The notes under the pieces are model-generated. The model saw only the letters and a program-made list of their open reading frames with translations, ran no database searches and was not told where the DNA came from. The position numbers were made by a program, and so were the translations under genes. DNA of 38,759 nt. It comes from Bacteroidota bacterium. Its GTDB lineage: Bacteria > Bacteroidota > Bacteroidia > Chitinophagales > Chitinophagaceae. Below are positions 16,506 through 25,829 of this stretch, piece by piece; position 1 is the stretch's first letter; the number at the start of each line of letters is the position of its first letter. The stretch covers positions 1 to 38,759 of the forward strand of contig JAFDXN010000052.1 of assembly GCA_018267915.1 (NCBI GenBank), given 5' to 3'.

Positions 16506-17735
16506 TTATGCTTCTTCCTCCTCTTCAATTTCTTCTTCGTCATATACTACAGCCGCCTTCGCCGCAGCTGCTTTTTTCTTCCCTTCCATTTCATCTACAT
16601 ACCTGCTCACACTCAGCACGATGCCTATCGCGATACTGGTAAACCAGATAGACGACCCCCCCATGCTCACCATTGGCAAAGTCAGACCGGTAACCGGTAC
16701 CAGGTGCACATTCACTGCCATATTGAGCATGGCCTGGAACACCAGTGTGATGCTCAGCCCCACTGCAAGGAAAGCGCCGAAGGCATAAGGGCATCGCCGG
16801 AATATCAATATGCTTCGCCACAGGAACAGCAGGTATAGGAAAATGATCACTGCGCCGCCTACCAAACCATACTCTTCTATGATGATCGAATAGATAAAGT
16901 CCGAATATGGATGCGGCAGGAAATTGCGCTGCTTGCTATTACCTGGACCAAGGCCTTTGACGCCGCCGTTGGCAATGGCGATCTTGGCCTGCTGCACCTG
17001 GAAAACCGTAGACCCCTTCTTGTCGTCTTTTTTCTTTCCGCCTGCAAAATCCTCTATACGTTGCTGCCATGTTGCAGCACGACCGAAGCCTGTAACTTTC
17101 GACACAAAGAACAGCAGCACAACACCTACCAAACCACCCAGTGCCAGCATTACAATATGCTTCACACGCACACGTCCTATGAAGAACAGCAGGCTGCAGG
17201 TAAAACCCAGCATCAGGGCCGTAGAAAGGTTTGCGGGTGCGATCAGGATGCATGTTACTATGACAGGTATCAACACGGGTATGAAGCCCTTCTTCAGGTC
17301 TTTGATATCTGCTTGCTTCATACTAAGCAGGCGCGCCAGCAGCATAAAGAGCGCCAGCTTAGCGAGATCCGATGTCTGGAACGTCAGGTTGATGACGGGG
17401 AGCCTTATCCAGCGCGAGCCTTCGTTCAGCTTCGCACCAAAGAACAGTGTGTATATCAATAGCGGCACACTGATAATATAGAGCAGCAGCGCCAGGCGGG
17501 AGAACCGGGTATAATTCACTTTATGCACCCAGTAAATGATCAATACACCAAGCGCCAGCACCAGCAGCTGCTTCACCAGGTAGTAACTCGCATTTTTATC
17601 CATCCGATAGGCCAGCGAACCGGTTGAGCTGTAAACAGCCATGAGGCTGATGAACGACAGCACGATCACTACGGCCCATATTACCTGGTCGCCCTTTGTT
17701 CTGTTCAGCAGTTTATTTACCGGTGTATCTTTCAT
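16506..17735 (-). CDS. ftsW: Peptidoglycan glycosyltransferase FtsW (SEDS family)
   Basis: Polytopic inner-membrane SEDS polymerase that makes septal glycan strands from lipid II with FtsI. About ten hydrophobic segments are visible. Signature regions are NEGSRWIRLP (extracellular loop) and GLTLPMVSMGGSS near the C-terminus. The extracytoplasmic loop carries a Lys/Asp-rich patch (GGKKKDDKKG). The C-terminus is unusual: a Lys/Ala segment followed by a run of acidic residues (DEEEIEEEEEA). At 409 residues it has usual length. It lies between murD and murG with 9-base gaps. Confidence 0.95.
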   Translation of the reverse strand: MKDTPVNKLLNRTKGDQVIWAVVIVLSFISLMAVYSSTGSLAYRMDKNASYYLVKQLLVLALGVLIIYWVHKVNYTRFSRLALLLYIISVPLLIYTLFFGAKLNEGSRWIRLPVINLTFQTSDLAKLALFMLLARLLSMKQADIKDLKKGFIPVLIPVIVTCILIAPANLSTALMLGFTCSLLFFIGRVRVKHIVMLALGGLVGVVLLFFVSKVTGFGRAATWQQRIEDFAGGKKKDDKKGSTVFQVQQAKIAIANGGVKGLGPGNSKQRNFLPHPYSDFIYSIIIEEYGLVGGAVIIFLYLLFLWRSILIFRRCPYAFGAFLAVGLSITLVFQAMLNMAVNVHLVPVTGLTLPMVSMGGSSIWFTSIAIGIVLSVSRYVDEMEGKKKAAAAKAAVVYDEEEIEEEEEA

Positions 17736-17744
17736 TTCATTTTC

Positions 17745-19106
17745 TTATAGTGCACGTACGGCATCTTTAAATTGCGTTCCGCGGTCTTCATAATTTTTAA
17801 ACAGGTCGAAGCTGGCACAAGCCGGGGCCAATAACACAGTGTCACCTTTTTCAGAGAGTGCATAGGCAGCATGTACCGCATCGTAGGCGCTCTTCGTATC
17901 CACTACCGCTGTCACCACGCCGTCGAAGGCATCATGTATCGGTTTATTATCTATTCCCAGGCAAACGATTGCCTTCACTTTTTCCTTCACCAGTTCCATG
18001 ATCTCGTTGTAGTCATTGCCTTTATCTTGTCCGCCCAGTATCAGCACCACTGGTGTCTTCATGCTCTCCAGCGCAAACCATACCGAATTCACGTTGGTAG
18101 CCTTACTATCGTTCACGAAATCCACTCCGCGTATCGTTGCTACAAACTCCAGCCGGTGCTCAAGGCCCTCGAACGTAGCGAAGCTTTCCCTGATCTTTTC
18201 CTTGCGTATGTTCGCTATCCGCGCTGAAATGCCTGCTGCCATGCTGTTGTACTGGTTGTGTTTGCCTTTTATTGAAAGATCATGAATAGACATATTGAGC
18301 TCTTCACCTCCGAAACGGATATGGATATTGTCGTTCTCCATGAAGCCGCCTTCATTGCCTATTGAGTTCTGCTCGCTCATTGTGAAATAGATTTTGCGTG
18401 AATTAATGGTGTGTGTTGCAACGTATTCTCTGATAACAGGGTCGTCGTAGTTGAGTATAAAGTATTCTTCAGGCCCCTGGTTTTCGGTTATTCGAAACTT
18501 TGAGGCGATATAGTTTTCAAATTTGTAGTCGTACCTGTCCAGGTGATCAGGTGTAATATTCAGCAGTACCGCTACGTCCGGCTTGAAGTAGCGGATGTCA
18601 TCCAGCTGGAAGCTGCTTACTTCCATCACATACCACTCACAAGGCTGTTCCACTATCTGCTTAGCGAAGCTGTAGCCGATGTTACCAACCATTGCCACGT
18701 CCATTCCTGCATCCTTTAGCAGGTGGAAGGCCAGCTTGGTAGTAGTGCTCTTACCATTACTGCCGGTAATGGCTATTATTTTACTATCTCCCTTGTAGCG
18801 GTATCCGAACTCGATCTCACTGCACACTTCTATATCAGCCGCTCGCACCTGCTTCATCACCTCTGTCTTCTCACTGATACCCGGGCTTTTTACCAGGCAG
18901 TCGGCCATCAGGATGTGCGGTATCGTATGGCCACCCTCCTCGAATTGTATGCCTGCGTGCAGCATCGCATCCCTGAACTGCTTTTTAATAGTACCCCCGT
19001 CACTCACGAACACATCCCAGCCGTAGCGCTTGCCAAGCATAGCGGCACCTATGCCGCTTTCGCCGGCACCCAGTATCACCAGTTTTTTGTCTGCGCCCTT
19101 GGTCAC
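17745..19106 (-). CDS. murD: UDP-N-acetylmuramoyl-L-alanine-D-glutamate ligase
   Basis: Cytoplasmic ATP-dependent ligase adding D-Glu to UDP-MurNAc-L-Ala. The N-terminal motif LVILGAGESGIGAAML (9-24) is MurD-type. The P-loop GSNGKST is at 115-121, and NITPDHLDRY and ILGGQDKGNDY are further family motifs. The start codon is GTG at 19106-19104; its first base is the last base of the mraY stop (TAGTG), so initiation is probably coupled. Normal length (453 residues). Confidence 0.97.
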   Translation of the reverse strand: MTKGADKKLVILGAGESGIGAAMLGKRYGWDVFVSDGGTIKKQFRDAMLHAGIQFEEGGHTIPHILMADCLVKSPGISEKTEVMKQVRAADIEVCSEIEFGYRYKGDSKIIAITGSNGKSTTTKLAFHLLKDAGMDVAMVGNIGYSFAKQIVEQPCEWYVMEVSSFQLDDIRYFKPDVAVLLNITPDHLDRYDYKFENYIASKFRITENQGPEEYFILNYDDPVIREYVATHTINSRKIYFTMSEQNSIGNEGGFMENDNIHIRFGGEELNMSIHDLSIKGKHNQYNSMAAGISARIANIRKEKIRESFATFEGLEHRLEFVATIRGVDFVNDSKATNVNSVWFALESMKTPVVLILGGQDKGNDYNEIMELVKEKVKAIVCLGIDNKPIHDAFDGVVTAVVDTKSAYDAVHAAYALSEKGDTVLLAPACASFDLFKNYEDRGTQFKDAVRAL

Positions 19107-20377
19107 TATTGCAGTTTTAATGTTACTATACTTAAAATGGCCAGTATGATGCCCACTATCCAGAACCTTGTTACTATTTTACTCTCGTGGTATCCCAGTT
19201 TTTGATAATGGTGATGCAACGGCGACATCAAAAAGATGCGGCGGCCCTCACCATATTTTTTGTAGGTACGGTTGAAGTACCATACCTGTATCATCACCGA
19301 CAGGCTTTCCACCAGGAAGATGCCGCAGATGATGGGTATCAAAAGCTCCTTACGGACAATAATTGCCAGCGAAGCGATAATACCGCCCAATGCAAGGCTG
19401 CCGGTATCGCCCATGAATACCTGCGCCGGGTAAGCATTGTACCAGAGGAAACCAACACATGCACCAATGAAGGCGCCGGTGAAGATGGCCAGTTCGGCCA
19501 GGTTCGGTATGTGCATAATGTTCAGGTAATCGGCAAAAATGAAGTTGCCTGACAGGTAGGCGAATACACCTATACATATGCCTGCGATCGCCGACGTACC
19601 CGTTGCCAGTCCGTCGATGCCATCGGTTATGTTCGCGCCGTTCGAAACCGCCACTATGATGAAGATGACAAAGAGAATGTAGATGAGCGGTGTGGCAACT
19701 GCCATTGCCTTCTCACCGAATATTCCACCGATCTGCGCATAGCTCAGCTCATGTGTTTTTATGAAGGGGATTGTAGTAGTGGCACTTTTCATACGCACAT
19801 ATTCATGCAACTGTCCGTTTTCATCCTTACGGGTATAAGGTCCCGACACAACCTTTTCAGTAGAATTGTACACAGTAGGCTGTCCTTTCACCACCTCGCG
19901 TGTCACCACCACATTCTGGTTGTAGTACATGGTGGTTCCCACTATTATACCCAGGCCCACCTGGCCTAGTATCTTAAAACGCCCCGCAAGCCCTTCTTTA
20001 TTCTTGCGGAATACTTTGATGTAATCGTCAATAAAACCAACCAATCCCAGCCATACAGTTGACACCAGCATCAGTATGATGTACACATTCGTGATGCGGG
20101 CGAAAAGCAATGTTGGTATCAATATGGCCGAAATGATGATGATGCCGCCCATGGTTGGCGTACCTTTCTTTGTCTTTTCTCCCTCCAGGCCCAGGTCGCG
20201 CACAGTCTCACCTATCTGCTTGCGCTGCAGGTAGCTGATGAGGCGCTTGCCCCACAGCAGTGTGATCACCAGCGAAAGGATGATAGCCATAGCCGCACGG
20301 AAGGTGATATAGTAGAATACCCCCGCCCCGAAAAGGCCAAAGTGCTCGCGCAGGTATGTAAACAAATAGTACAGCAT
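19106..20377 (-). CDS. mraY: Phospho-N-acetylmuramoyl-pentapeptide transferase
   Basis: Polytopic enzyme that loads the UDP-MurNAc-pentapeptide onto undecaprenyl phosphate to give lipid I. Signatures are [11 protein letters not shown] near residue 73, [38 protein letters not shown] and [11 protein letters not shown] at the C-terminus. At 423 residues it is about 60 longer than E. coli MraY. The excess lies in one charged insertion (about 155-220, starting [13 protein letters not shown]) between two membrane segments, as in other Bacteroidota. It is 8 bases after murE and overlaps murD by one base. Confidence 0.97.
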   Translation of the reverse strand: MLYYLFTYLREHFGLFGAGVFYYITFRAAMAIILSLVITLLWGKRLISYLQRKQIGETVRDLGLEGEKTKKGTPTMGGIIIISAILIPTLLFARITNVYIILMLVSTVWLGLVGFIDDYIKVFRKNKEGLAGRFKILGQVGLGIIVGTTMYYNQNVVVTREVVKGQPTVYNSTEKVVSGPYTRKDENGQLHEYVRMKSATTTIPFIKTHELSYAQIGGIFGEKAMAVATPLIYILFVIFIIVAVSNGANITDGIDGLATGTSAIAGICIGVFAYLSGNFIFADYLNIMHIPNLAELAIFTGAFIGACVGFLWYNAYPAQVFMGDTGSLALGGIIASLAIIVRKELLIPIICGIFLVESLSVMIQVWYFNRTYKKYGEGRRIFLMSPLHHHYQKLGYHESKIVTRFWIVGIILAILSIVTLKLQ

Positions 20378-20385
20378 CTATCTTT

Positions 20386-21852
20386 TTACTTATTCAATAG
20401 TTTAAATGCTTCCGTTAATACTTCCCTATCATCAAAATGGTGTTTCACGCCATTTACTTCCTGGTAGGTTTCATGCCCCTTGCCCGCCACCAGCAATATG
20501 TCGTCTGGCATGGCGAGCGCTACTGCTGTCTTTATTGCCTCTTTTCTATCTGTAATACGCAGCATTTTTCTTTTTTGCGCCATGCTCAGCCCCGCTTCCA
20601 TCTCGTTCAATATTCCCTCAGGGTCTTCCGTCCTCGGGTTGTCCGACGTCAGTATAGCTTTGTCGCTATGCTCGCAGGCCACCTCGGCCATTATCGGACG
20701 CTTCGTTTTGTCCCTGTCGCCACCACAGCCCACTACGGTTATGATATTTTGCCCGCCGGTGCGCAGTTGTTTGATCGTCGCCAGTACATTAATAAGTGCG
20801 TCGGGGGTATGTGCATAGTCTACAATACCCAGTATCTTATCGTTGGGAGACATATAGGTTTCAAACCTGCCCGGCGCGCCATGCAGGCTGCTTAACACAG
20901 AAAGTACCTGCATCTTATCGGCGCCCAGCAATGTGGCTGCACCGTACACCGCCAGCAGGTTGTAAGCATTAAAGGTGCCTATCATCCTGAAGTGCGCTTC
21001 CTGGTTGTCCACCATCATCACAAGCCCGGTAAGATTATTCTCCAGCACTTTCCCCTTAATGGTGGCAGGCATCTTCAGGCTGTAGCTATTTTTTGTCGCC
21101 TTAGTGTTTTGAAGCATCACCATGCCCCGTTTGTCATCGGCATTGGTGAGCGCGAAGGCAGTTGTCGGCAGGTTATCGAAGAAGCTCTTCTTTACTCTTA
21201 TATACTCGTCGAAAGTCTTATGATAGTCAAGGTGATCGTGTGTAATATTGGTGAACATGGCACCCGTAAACTCAAGCCCCTCTATCCTGCGCTGGTGTAT
21301 AGCATGTGAGCTCACTTCCATGAAGGCATATTCACAACCAGCATTCACCATCCTGCTCAGTAGTGCCTGTATAGAAATCGGGTCGGGCGTGGTATGCGTA
21401 GACACTTCCGCTATGTCATGTATCCGGTTCTGCACAGTCGATATCAAACCGCATTTATGCCCCATTGCTTCATACAACTGGTACAGCAGTGTGGCACAGG
21501 TGGTCTTGCCATTTGTTCCTGTCACTCCCACCACTTTCATTTTGTGTGATGGATTGCCGTAAAATTCAGAGGCCATAAGTCCTGCCGCAGCTGCACTGTC
21601 TTTTACCTGCACGTATACCACACCAGCTTTGCGATCTGTGGGCATTGCCTCACATACTATGGCTACTGCTCCCAGCTCTTCAGCCTTGCTGATGAATTCA
21701 TGCCCGTCTGTCACTGTGCCACGCACTGCGATAAAAGCACTGCCCTCCTGTACCTTGCGGGAATCGATGCAGAGACTACTTACCTGCACAGAGGTATCGC
21801 CTTCTGTTGCCTGTATAGTGACGCGGGTCAGTATGTCTTTGAGGGCGGGCAT
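20386..21852 (-). CDS. murE: UDP-N-acetylmuramoyl-L-alanyl-D-glutamate-2,6-diaminopimelate ligase
   Basis: Cytoplasmic ligase adding the third stem-peptide residue. The P-loop GTNGKTT is at 112-118, and THTTPDP and EVSSHAIHQRRI are MurE motifs. The selectivity motif is DNPR at 404-407, which in this family marks meso-diaminopimelate-adding enzymes (Lys-adding enzymes have a different motif). The cell wall is therefore probably of the meso-DAP type. At 488 residues it has normal length. It follows ftsI by 4 bases. Confidence 0.97.
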   Translation of the reverse strand: MPALKDILTRVTIQATEGDTSVQVSSLCIDSRKVQEGSAFIAVRGTVTDGHEFISKAEELGAVAIVCEAMPTDRKAGVVYVQVKDSAAAAGLMASEFYGNPSHKMKVVGVTGTNGKTTCATLLYQLYEAMGHKCGLISTVQNRIHDIAEVSTHTTPDPISIQALLSRMVNAGCEYAFMEVSSHAIHQRRIEGLEFTGAMFTNITHDHLDYHKTFDEYIRVKKSFFDNLPTTAFALTNADDKRGMVMLQNTKATKNSYSLKMPATIKGKVLENNLTGLVMMVDNQEAHFRMIGTFNAYNLLAVYGAATLLGADKMQVLSVLSSLHGAPGRFETYMSPNDKILGIVDYAHTPDALINVLATIKQLRTGGQNIITVVGCGGDRDKTKRPIMAEVACEHSDKAILTSDNPRTEDPEGILNEMEAGLSMAQKRKMLRITDRKEAIKTAVALAMPDDILLVAGKGHETYQEVNGVKHHFDDREVLTEAFKLLNK

Positions 21853-21856
21853 TTAA

Positions 21857-23950
21857 TTAACTTAATTGCAGTGTTATGTTTTGTCCTTTATTAATTCTTG
21901 TTCCCGGCGGCACCGATTGCGATGCTACTTTACCTTTTCCATTCAATTGCACTTGCATTCCCTGGCTCTCCAGCAGGTATACCGCGTCCTTCAATCCCAT
22001 ACCGGTCACGTCCGGCACATACCCCTGGTACACTTGTTTCGCCTGCATAGCAACACGATGGCTCGAATCAGTTCTCACTTGTGCTATTGCATGCTCTGGC
22101 ACGTCAGCTGTCAGTCCAAGCCCCATTGAGTTCATCAATACCTTATAGCTCCATCCTGTGGCATATGCTCCTTGCACTTTGTCTTTATTATTTCTTGCCA
22201 GGCTGTCCAGCGGGCCATCCCAGGAGCCTTTACTGCTGGCGAATATCCTGTCAGCTATCATCCTGAACACCGGCGCAGCAATAGTGCCGCCGTAGTAAGC
22301 ACTTGAGTGCGCCCTGGTGCGTATCACCACAGCTATCGTATACTTAGGTTGCTCAAAGGGGAAGAAACCGACAAAGGAGCCCTGGTACACTCCGTCAGTA
22401 TAGCTGATGCCTTTGTCAGCCACCTGCGCTGTGCCGGTCTTGCCGGCCATGCTGTAATAAGGCGATTTAATGCTGCGTGCAGTCCCCTCTTCCACCACTG
22501 CATGCATGCAGCGCTTCAGTTGAGCGATCGTGCTCGCATCACCGATATGCTCTTCAAGAACTGTCGGCTCTATTTTCTTAACATCCTTGCCGTACTCCCT
22601 GATGGCGCTCACGAGGTAGGGCTTCATCATCCTTCCGCCGTTAGCCACAGCATTATACACCATGCAGGTATGCAGCGGTGTGATGAGTACTTCGTAGCCG
22701 GTTGCCATCCACGGAAGCGTGGTAGCGCTCCAGTCCGCATCGCTCGGCGATTTCACCCTCGGGCTGCGCTCACCCGAAAGGTCTATACCTGTCTTTACAT
22801 TCAGGTGTAGCTTCTTCAGATGCTCCACGTATTTCTCCGGTTGCTTATAATAATAAGTGTAGGCCAGCTTCGCCATCGCCGCGTTCGACGATTCCGCATA
22901 GGCCTTCCATATCGGCATTACGCCCAACCCAAGGTGCGAGTCTTTCATCACCCTGTTACCGAAGCGTATGGCACCACCTTCCGCATTTACGTTATCATCT
23001 ACCGTGATATACTTATCGTTCAGCAGCGACAAAAGCGTGTTCACTTTAAAGGTCGAGCCCGGCTCCGTGGGCATTAAGGCATAGTTCAGGTCCTCTGCAT
23101 AAGTGCCGTCATCCTGCCTGCCGAGGTTCACCAGTGCGCGTATCTTGCCGGTCTGCACCTCCATTACTACGCAGGTTCCGTATTTACATTCGTATTGCTG
23201 CAGCAGGCTCAGCAATGAATGTTCCGCAACATCCTGTATCGATACGTCAAGCGTGGTCACAATGTCCTTACCGTCTATGGCCTCCACTTCCGATCCGTCC
23301 ATTGGCACCCATACGTTACCCGTTGCCCTTTGCGTTACCTGTATACCAGGTCTGCCTTTCAGCAAACTATCATAGCGGCTCTCGAGGCCCACGCTCTGCG
23401 CGTTCTCTCTCCACAGGCCAATGGTGCGGTAGGCCAGCATACCATAAGGATTGATGCGTTTCTCTTTCGGGTCTTCAATAAAGCCACCGTAAGCCTTGCC
23501 TTTATTAAAGATGGGGAAGGAGCGCACAGCCTGATAATCGTAATAAGCCAGGTTCTTCTTCAGGAGGAAGTATCGGTCACTGTCTGCATATTCCTGCACC
23601 AGCATTTCCTTGTATTGTTCAGCCGTCTGGTCTTTGAACAGGCTTGCCAGGCATTTCGACAGGCTATCCACATTCTCATCAAAAAGCTTCTTGCTGATCA
23701 CAGAAAAGTCCACATGCACATCAAACTGCGGAATGGAAGAGCAGAGCAACTGTCCGTCTTCCGTATAGATATTACCCCTCTCAGCAGGAAGCGAATCGGT
23801 CCTGGTGTACATCTCCTGACCCAGTGCCCTCAGTGCAGGCCCTTCTTTCACCTGTATCATTGCCGCCTTTATAATAATAGCGACGCCGAACAGGCACATC
23901 CCTGTGAATGCGAGGTAAACCCTGAACCGTATGTCCTTTTTAACGTCCAA
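21857..23950 (-). CDS. ftsI: Septal peptidoglycan transpeptidase FtsI (PBP3) with PASTA domain
   Basis: Monofunctional class B penicillin-binding protein that cross-links septal peptidoglycan. A short cytoplasmic tail and one membrane anchor (about 11-31) precede the PBP dimerisation domain (ERGNIYTEDGQLL). The transpeptidase triad is complete: nucleophile STFK at 299-302, SSN at 354-356 and KTG at 504-506. The last ~55 residues (VPDVTGMGLKDAVYLLESQG onward) form one PASTA repeat, absent from E. coli FtsI but common in Bacteroidota. At 697 residues it is accordingly longer. It works with FtsW, encoded four genes later. Confidence 0.96.
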   Translation of the reverse strand: MDVKKDIRFRVYLAFTGMCLFGVAIIIKAAMIQVKEGPALRALGQEMYTRTDSLPAERGNIYTEDGQLLCSSIPQFDVHVDFSVISKKLFDENVDSLSKCLASLFKDQTAEQYKEMLVQEYADSDRYFLLKKNLAYYDYQAVRSFPIFNKGKAYGGFIEDPKEKRINPYGMLAYRTIGLWRENAQSVGLESRYDSLLKGRPGIQVTQRATGNVWVPMDGSEVEAIDGKDIVTTLDVSIQDVAEHSLLSLLQQYECKYGTCVVMEVQTGKIRALVNLGRQDDGTYAEDLNYALMPTEPGSTFKVNTLLSLLNDKYITVDDNVNAEGGAIRFGNRVMKDSHLGLGVMPIWKAYAESSNAAMAKLAYTYYYKQPEKYVEHLKKLHLNVKTGIDLSGERSPRVKSPSDADWSATTLPWMATGYEVLITPLHTCMVYNAVANGGRMMKPYLVSAIREYGKDVKKIEPTVLEEHIGDASTIAQLKRCMHAVVEEGTARSIKSPYYSMAGKTGTAQVADKGISYTDGVYQGSFVGFFPFEQPKYTIAVVIRTRAHSSAYYGGTIAAPVFRMIADRIFASSKGSWDGPLDSLARNNKDKVQGAYATGWSYKVLMNSMGLGLTADVPEHAIAQVRTDSSHRVAMQAKQVYQGYVPDVTGMGLKDAVYLLESQGMQVQLNGKGKVASQSVPPGTRINKGQNITLQLS

Positions 23951-23959
23951 TCGCTTTTA

Positions 23960-24340
23960 TTACTTTTTTGCAACCGCACTATCTGTTTCTATCCTGTATG
24001 CCGGCAATATCATAGGTTTTAATCCCAGCCTGCCCGCGTTCCTTATTACTTCCATCTCCATCCGCGCATTCATCAGCTTTGTCTTTATATCCATATACTT
24101 CCAGCGCAGTTCCTTCAGTTCTTTGTTCTTGTTATTCAGGTCGCGCTGCATCGCTATGGCATGCTGCGAATTATTGATATATAACACTCCCAGCAAGGCC
24201 ACGAAGGCCAGGTACGGGATATTATTCACTATGGCTTTGTAAGACACTTTCTCCAGCAACATCTTCCAGTCGCTCCTGATACGCTGCGCAGGCGCCACAT
24301 CAGCTTGTCCTGCTGCTTTACCTTTACTCTTGCTGCTCAT
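23960..24340 (-). CDS. ftsL: FtsL-like cell division protein
   Basis: A small bitopic protein of 126 residues. A basic cytoplasmic N-terminus of about 40 residues is followed by one membrane segment (YLAFVALLGVLYI, about 43-55) and a coiled-coil (RDLNNKNKELKELRWKYMDIK, about 66-95). A hydrophobic end follows (AGRLGLKPM). The topology, size and position between rsmH and ftsI identify it as FtsL of the Bacteroidota form; sequence similarity to proteobacterial FtsL is low. Its 5' end overlaps rsmH by 17 bases. Confidence 0.88.
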   Translation of the reverse strand: MSSKSKGKAAGQADVAPAQRIRSDWKMLLEKVSYKAIVNNIPYLAFVALLGVLYINNSQHAIAMQRDLNNKNKELKELRWKYMDIKTKLMNARMEMEVIRNAGRLGLKPMILPAYRIETDSAVAKK

Positions 24341-25253
24341 CCTGTTTCTCTCCTATGCGTAACCGTGCACTTCTTGCACGGGGATTATTTTTTACTTCTT
24401 CTTCGGTCGGCTCTATAGGCTTCGCAGTCACCGGCTTCAGGGGTGCCTTCGTCTTCTGCCTGCCATACAAGTCCTTTTCATCTTCTGCCTCCCAGTTGCC
24501 CCTTTTCATGAACTGCTTCACGATCCTGTCCTCTATCGAGTGGAAGGTGATCACACTCAGTCTGCCGCCCGGCTTCAGGCTCATTGCCGCCTGTTCTAAG
24601 AACTCCTTTAATGCACCCATCTCGTCATTTACCTCTATCCTCAGTGCCTGGAACACCTGCGCCAGGTACTTGTTCGGATTCCCCTTCATCACCGGCGTTA
24701 TCATTGCTTTCAGCGCTTCTATGCTGTTCAGCTTCGCCCGTTCCCGCTGGCTTACGATCTGTTTTGCCAGCTGGCGCGCGTTGCGCACTTCGCCATACTG
24801 CTCAAAAAGCTTATGCAGCTTCTCTTCGCTGTATGTTTTCAGCACATTGGCGGCAGTGGTCTCGCTGCGCGTGTCCATCCTCATGTCCAGCGGCCCCTCG
24901 AAGCGGATAGAAAATCCGCGCTCTGCCGTATCAAATTGAAAAGAACTAACTCCTAGGTCAGCTAATATCCCGTCTACCGTTCTATATCCGTGCAACCGCA
25001 AAAAGCGGTTGATGTATCTGAAGTTTTCCCTTACGGGTATCAGCCTGTCATCATCAGGCTTGTTGTTCCAGGCGTCCGCATCATGATCAAAGGCTATCAG
25101 CTTTCCTTCAGGCCCCAGCCTGCTCAGTATCTCCCTGCTGTGCCCACCGCCGCCAAAGGTGGCGTCCACATATACGCCGTCCTTTTTTATTGCTAATCCA
25201 TCCACCGCCTCCTTTAAAAGAACTGTCGTGTGGTAAAAAGTGGCACTGCCCAT
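24324..25253 (-). CDS. rsmH: 16S rRNA (cytosine(1402)-N(4))-methyltransferase
   Basis: Formerly mraW. It methylates N4 of C1402 in the 16S rRNA P-site. HTTVLLKEAVDGL at the N-terminus and the SAM-binding VDATFGGGGHSREIL (29-43) are signatures, with GILADLGVSSFQFD and ITFHSIEDRIVKQF as later family motifs. The C-terminal RARSARLRIGEK is conserved. Normal length (309 residues). It starts 5 bases after mraZ and its end overlaps ftsL by 17 bases. Confidence 0.97.
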   Translation of the reverse strand: MGSATFYHTTVLLKEAVDGLAIKKDGVYVDATFGGGGHSREILSRLGPEGKLIAFDHDADAWNNKPDDDRLIPVRENFRYINRFLRLHGYRTVDGILADLGVSSFQFDTAERGFSIRFEGPLDMRMDTRSETTAANVLKTYSEEKLHKLFEQYGEVRNARQLAKQIVSQRERAKLNSIEALKAMITPVMKGNPNKYLAQVFQALRIEVNDEMGALKEFLEQAAMSLKPGGRLSVITFHSIEDRIVKQFMKRGNWEAEDEKDLYGRQKTKAPLKPVTAKPIEPTEEEVKNNPRARSARLRIGEKQDEQQE

Positions 25254-25258
25254 TTTTA

Positions 25259-25726
25259 CTACATGTCAAAAGGGTTCATAAAATCGCCACCGGCCACTTC
25301 TGCCGCCAGGTCACTAAAGCCTGCCGACTTTTCACGTATGTAGTTATAGTACGTATCTTTATCCCATAATTCCACTTTGTCGGCCTGCGCAGATAATACC
25401 ATGTCTTTCTTGATACCCGCATATTCCTGCAGGGGCTTTGGCAGCAATATCCTGCCGACGCTGTCCACATCTATCACCGTCGCACCATTCTGGAACAGCC
25501 TTTTGAACTCGCGCACCTTTGGGTTAAAGTCATTCAGCTTTGCCAGCTTCTCGGTCAGCAGGTTCCAGCGGTCTATGTGGTACATGCTGAGGCAATTTTC
25601 AAATCCGCGGTTAATAACGAAACGCTCAACTGCATTTTCAGGCAGTTGCCTGCGAAACGCTGCCGGCAGCAGGAGGCGGCCCTTAGCGTCGATGGCGATC
25701 TCGTATTCCCCGAGGAAACTGGTCAT
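25259..25726 (-). CDS. mraZ: Transcriptional regulator MraZ
   Basis: First gene of the dcw operon. Two SpoVT-AbrB-like halves are visible, with DAKGRLLLP at 13-21 and DSVGRILLP at 88-96, giving the tandem MraZ fold that oligomerises into a ring and binds repeated TGGGN-type boxes upstream of its own gene. At 155 residues it has normal length, with a slightly extended acidic C-terminus. The upstream region carries TGTGG repeats at about 10-bp spacing (25747-25791), which suits autoregulation. In E. coli MraZ represses the operon; that this holds here is inference. Confidence 0.95.
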   Translation of the reverse strand: MTSFLGEYEIAIDAKGRLLLPAAFRRQLPENAVERFVINRGFENCLSMYHIDRWNLLTEKLAKLNDFNPKVREFKRLFQNGATVIDVDSVGRILLPKPLQEYAGIKKDMVLSAQADKVELWDKDTYYNYIREKSAGFSDLAAEVAGGDFMNPFDM

Positions 25727-25746
25727 TGATGAAAATTACGTTAAAC

Positions 25747-25791
25747 TTCCCTTTTCTACCACAAAAAAACACAAATTCCCACAAAACCACA
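25747..25791 (-). promoter_or_regulatory. Candidate MraZ box array upstream of mraZ
   Basis: On the minus strand TGTG-type boxes begin at 25791 (TGTGGT), 25783 (TGTGGG), 25773 (TGTGTT) and 25763 (TGTGGT), with a GGGAA at 25751. Spacing is 8, 10, 10 and 12 bases. MraZ operators known from E. coli are TGGGN boxes separated by 5 bases (10-bp period), so the period and the core (TGGGA, TGTTT, TGGTA) agree. The array starts just downstream of the putative -7 box, within 20-65 bases of the mraZ start codon, so bound protein could block initiation or elongation. Confidence 0.5.
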
Positions 25792-25794
25792 CAC

Positions 25795-25802
25795 CAAAGA
25801 TA
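25795..25802 (-). promoter_or_regulatory. Candidate -7 promoter box of the dcw operon
   Basis: Minus-strand TATCTTTG is an exact TAnnTTTG match, about 70 bases before the mraZ ATG (25726). It is immediately followed by the TGTGG repeats. No clear -33 TTTG is seen at the usual distance; AT-rich sequence lies there instead. No other comparable box was noted in the 16-kb dcw block. Confidence 0.5.
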
Positions 25803-25815
25803 CTACATATTTTTC

Positions 25816-25829
25816 CACATAATTATGTG
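25816..25829. repeat. 14-bp perfect palindrome at the centre of the mraZ-bamD control region
   Basis: CACATAATTATGTG is fully self-complementary. Each end contributes one TGTG box, reading TGTGGAAAA on the minus strand and TGTGAACAA on the plus strand. It sits near the symmetry centre between the outward-facing box arrays. Binding of a symmetrical dimeric regulator is plausible. Confidence 0.5.

Noticed and set aside
23219..24022. A 267-residue plus-strand frame opposite ftsI
   Set aside because: It is antisense to the conserved ftsI coding region, with low-complexity, Cys/His-rich translation and no family resemblance.
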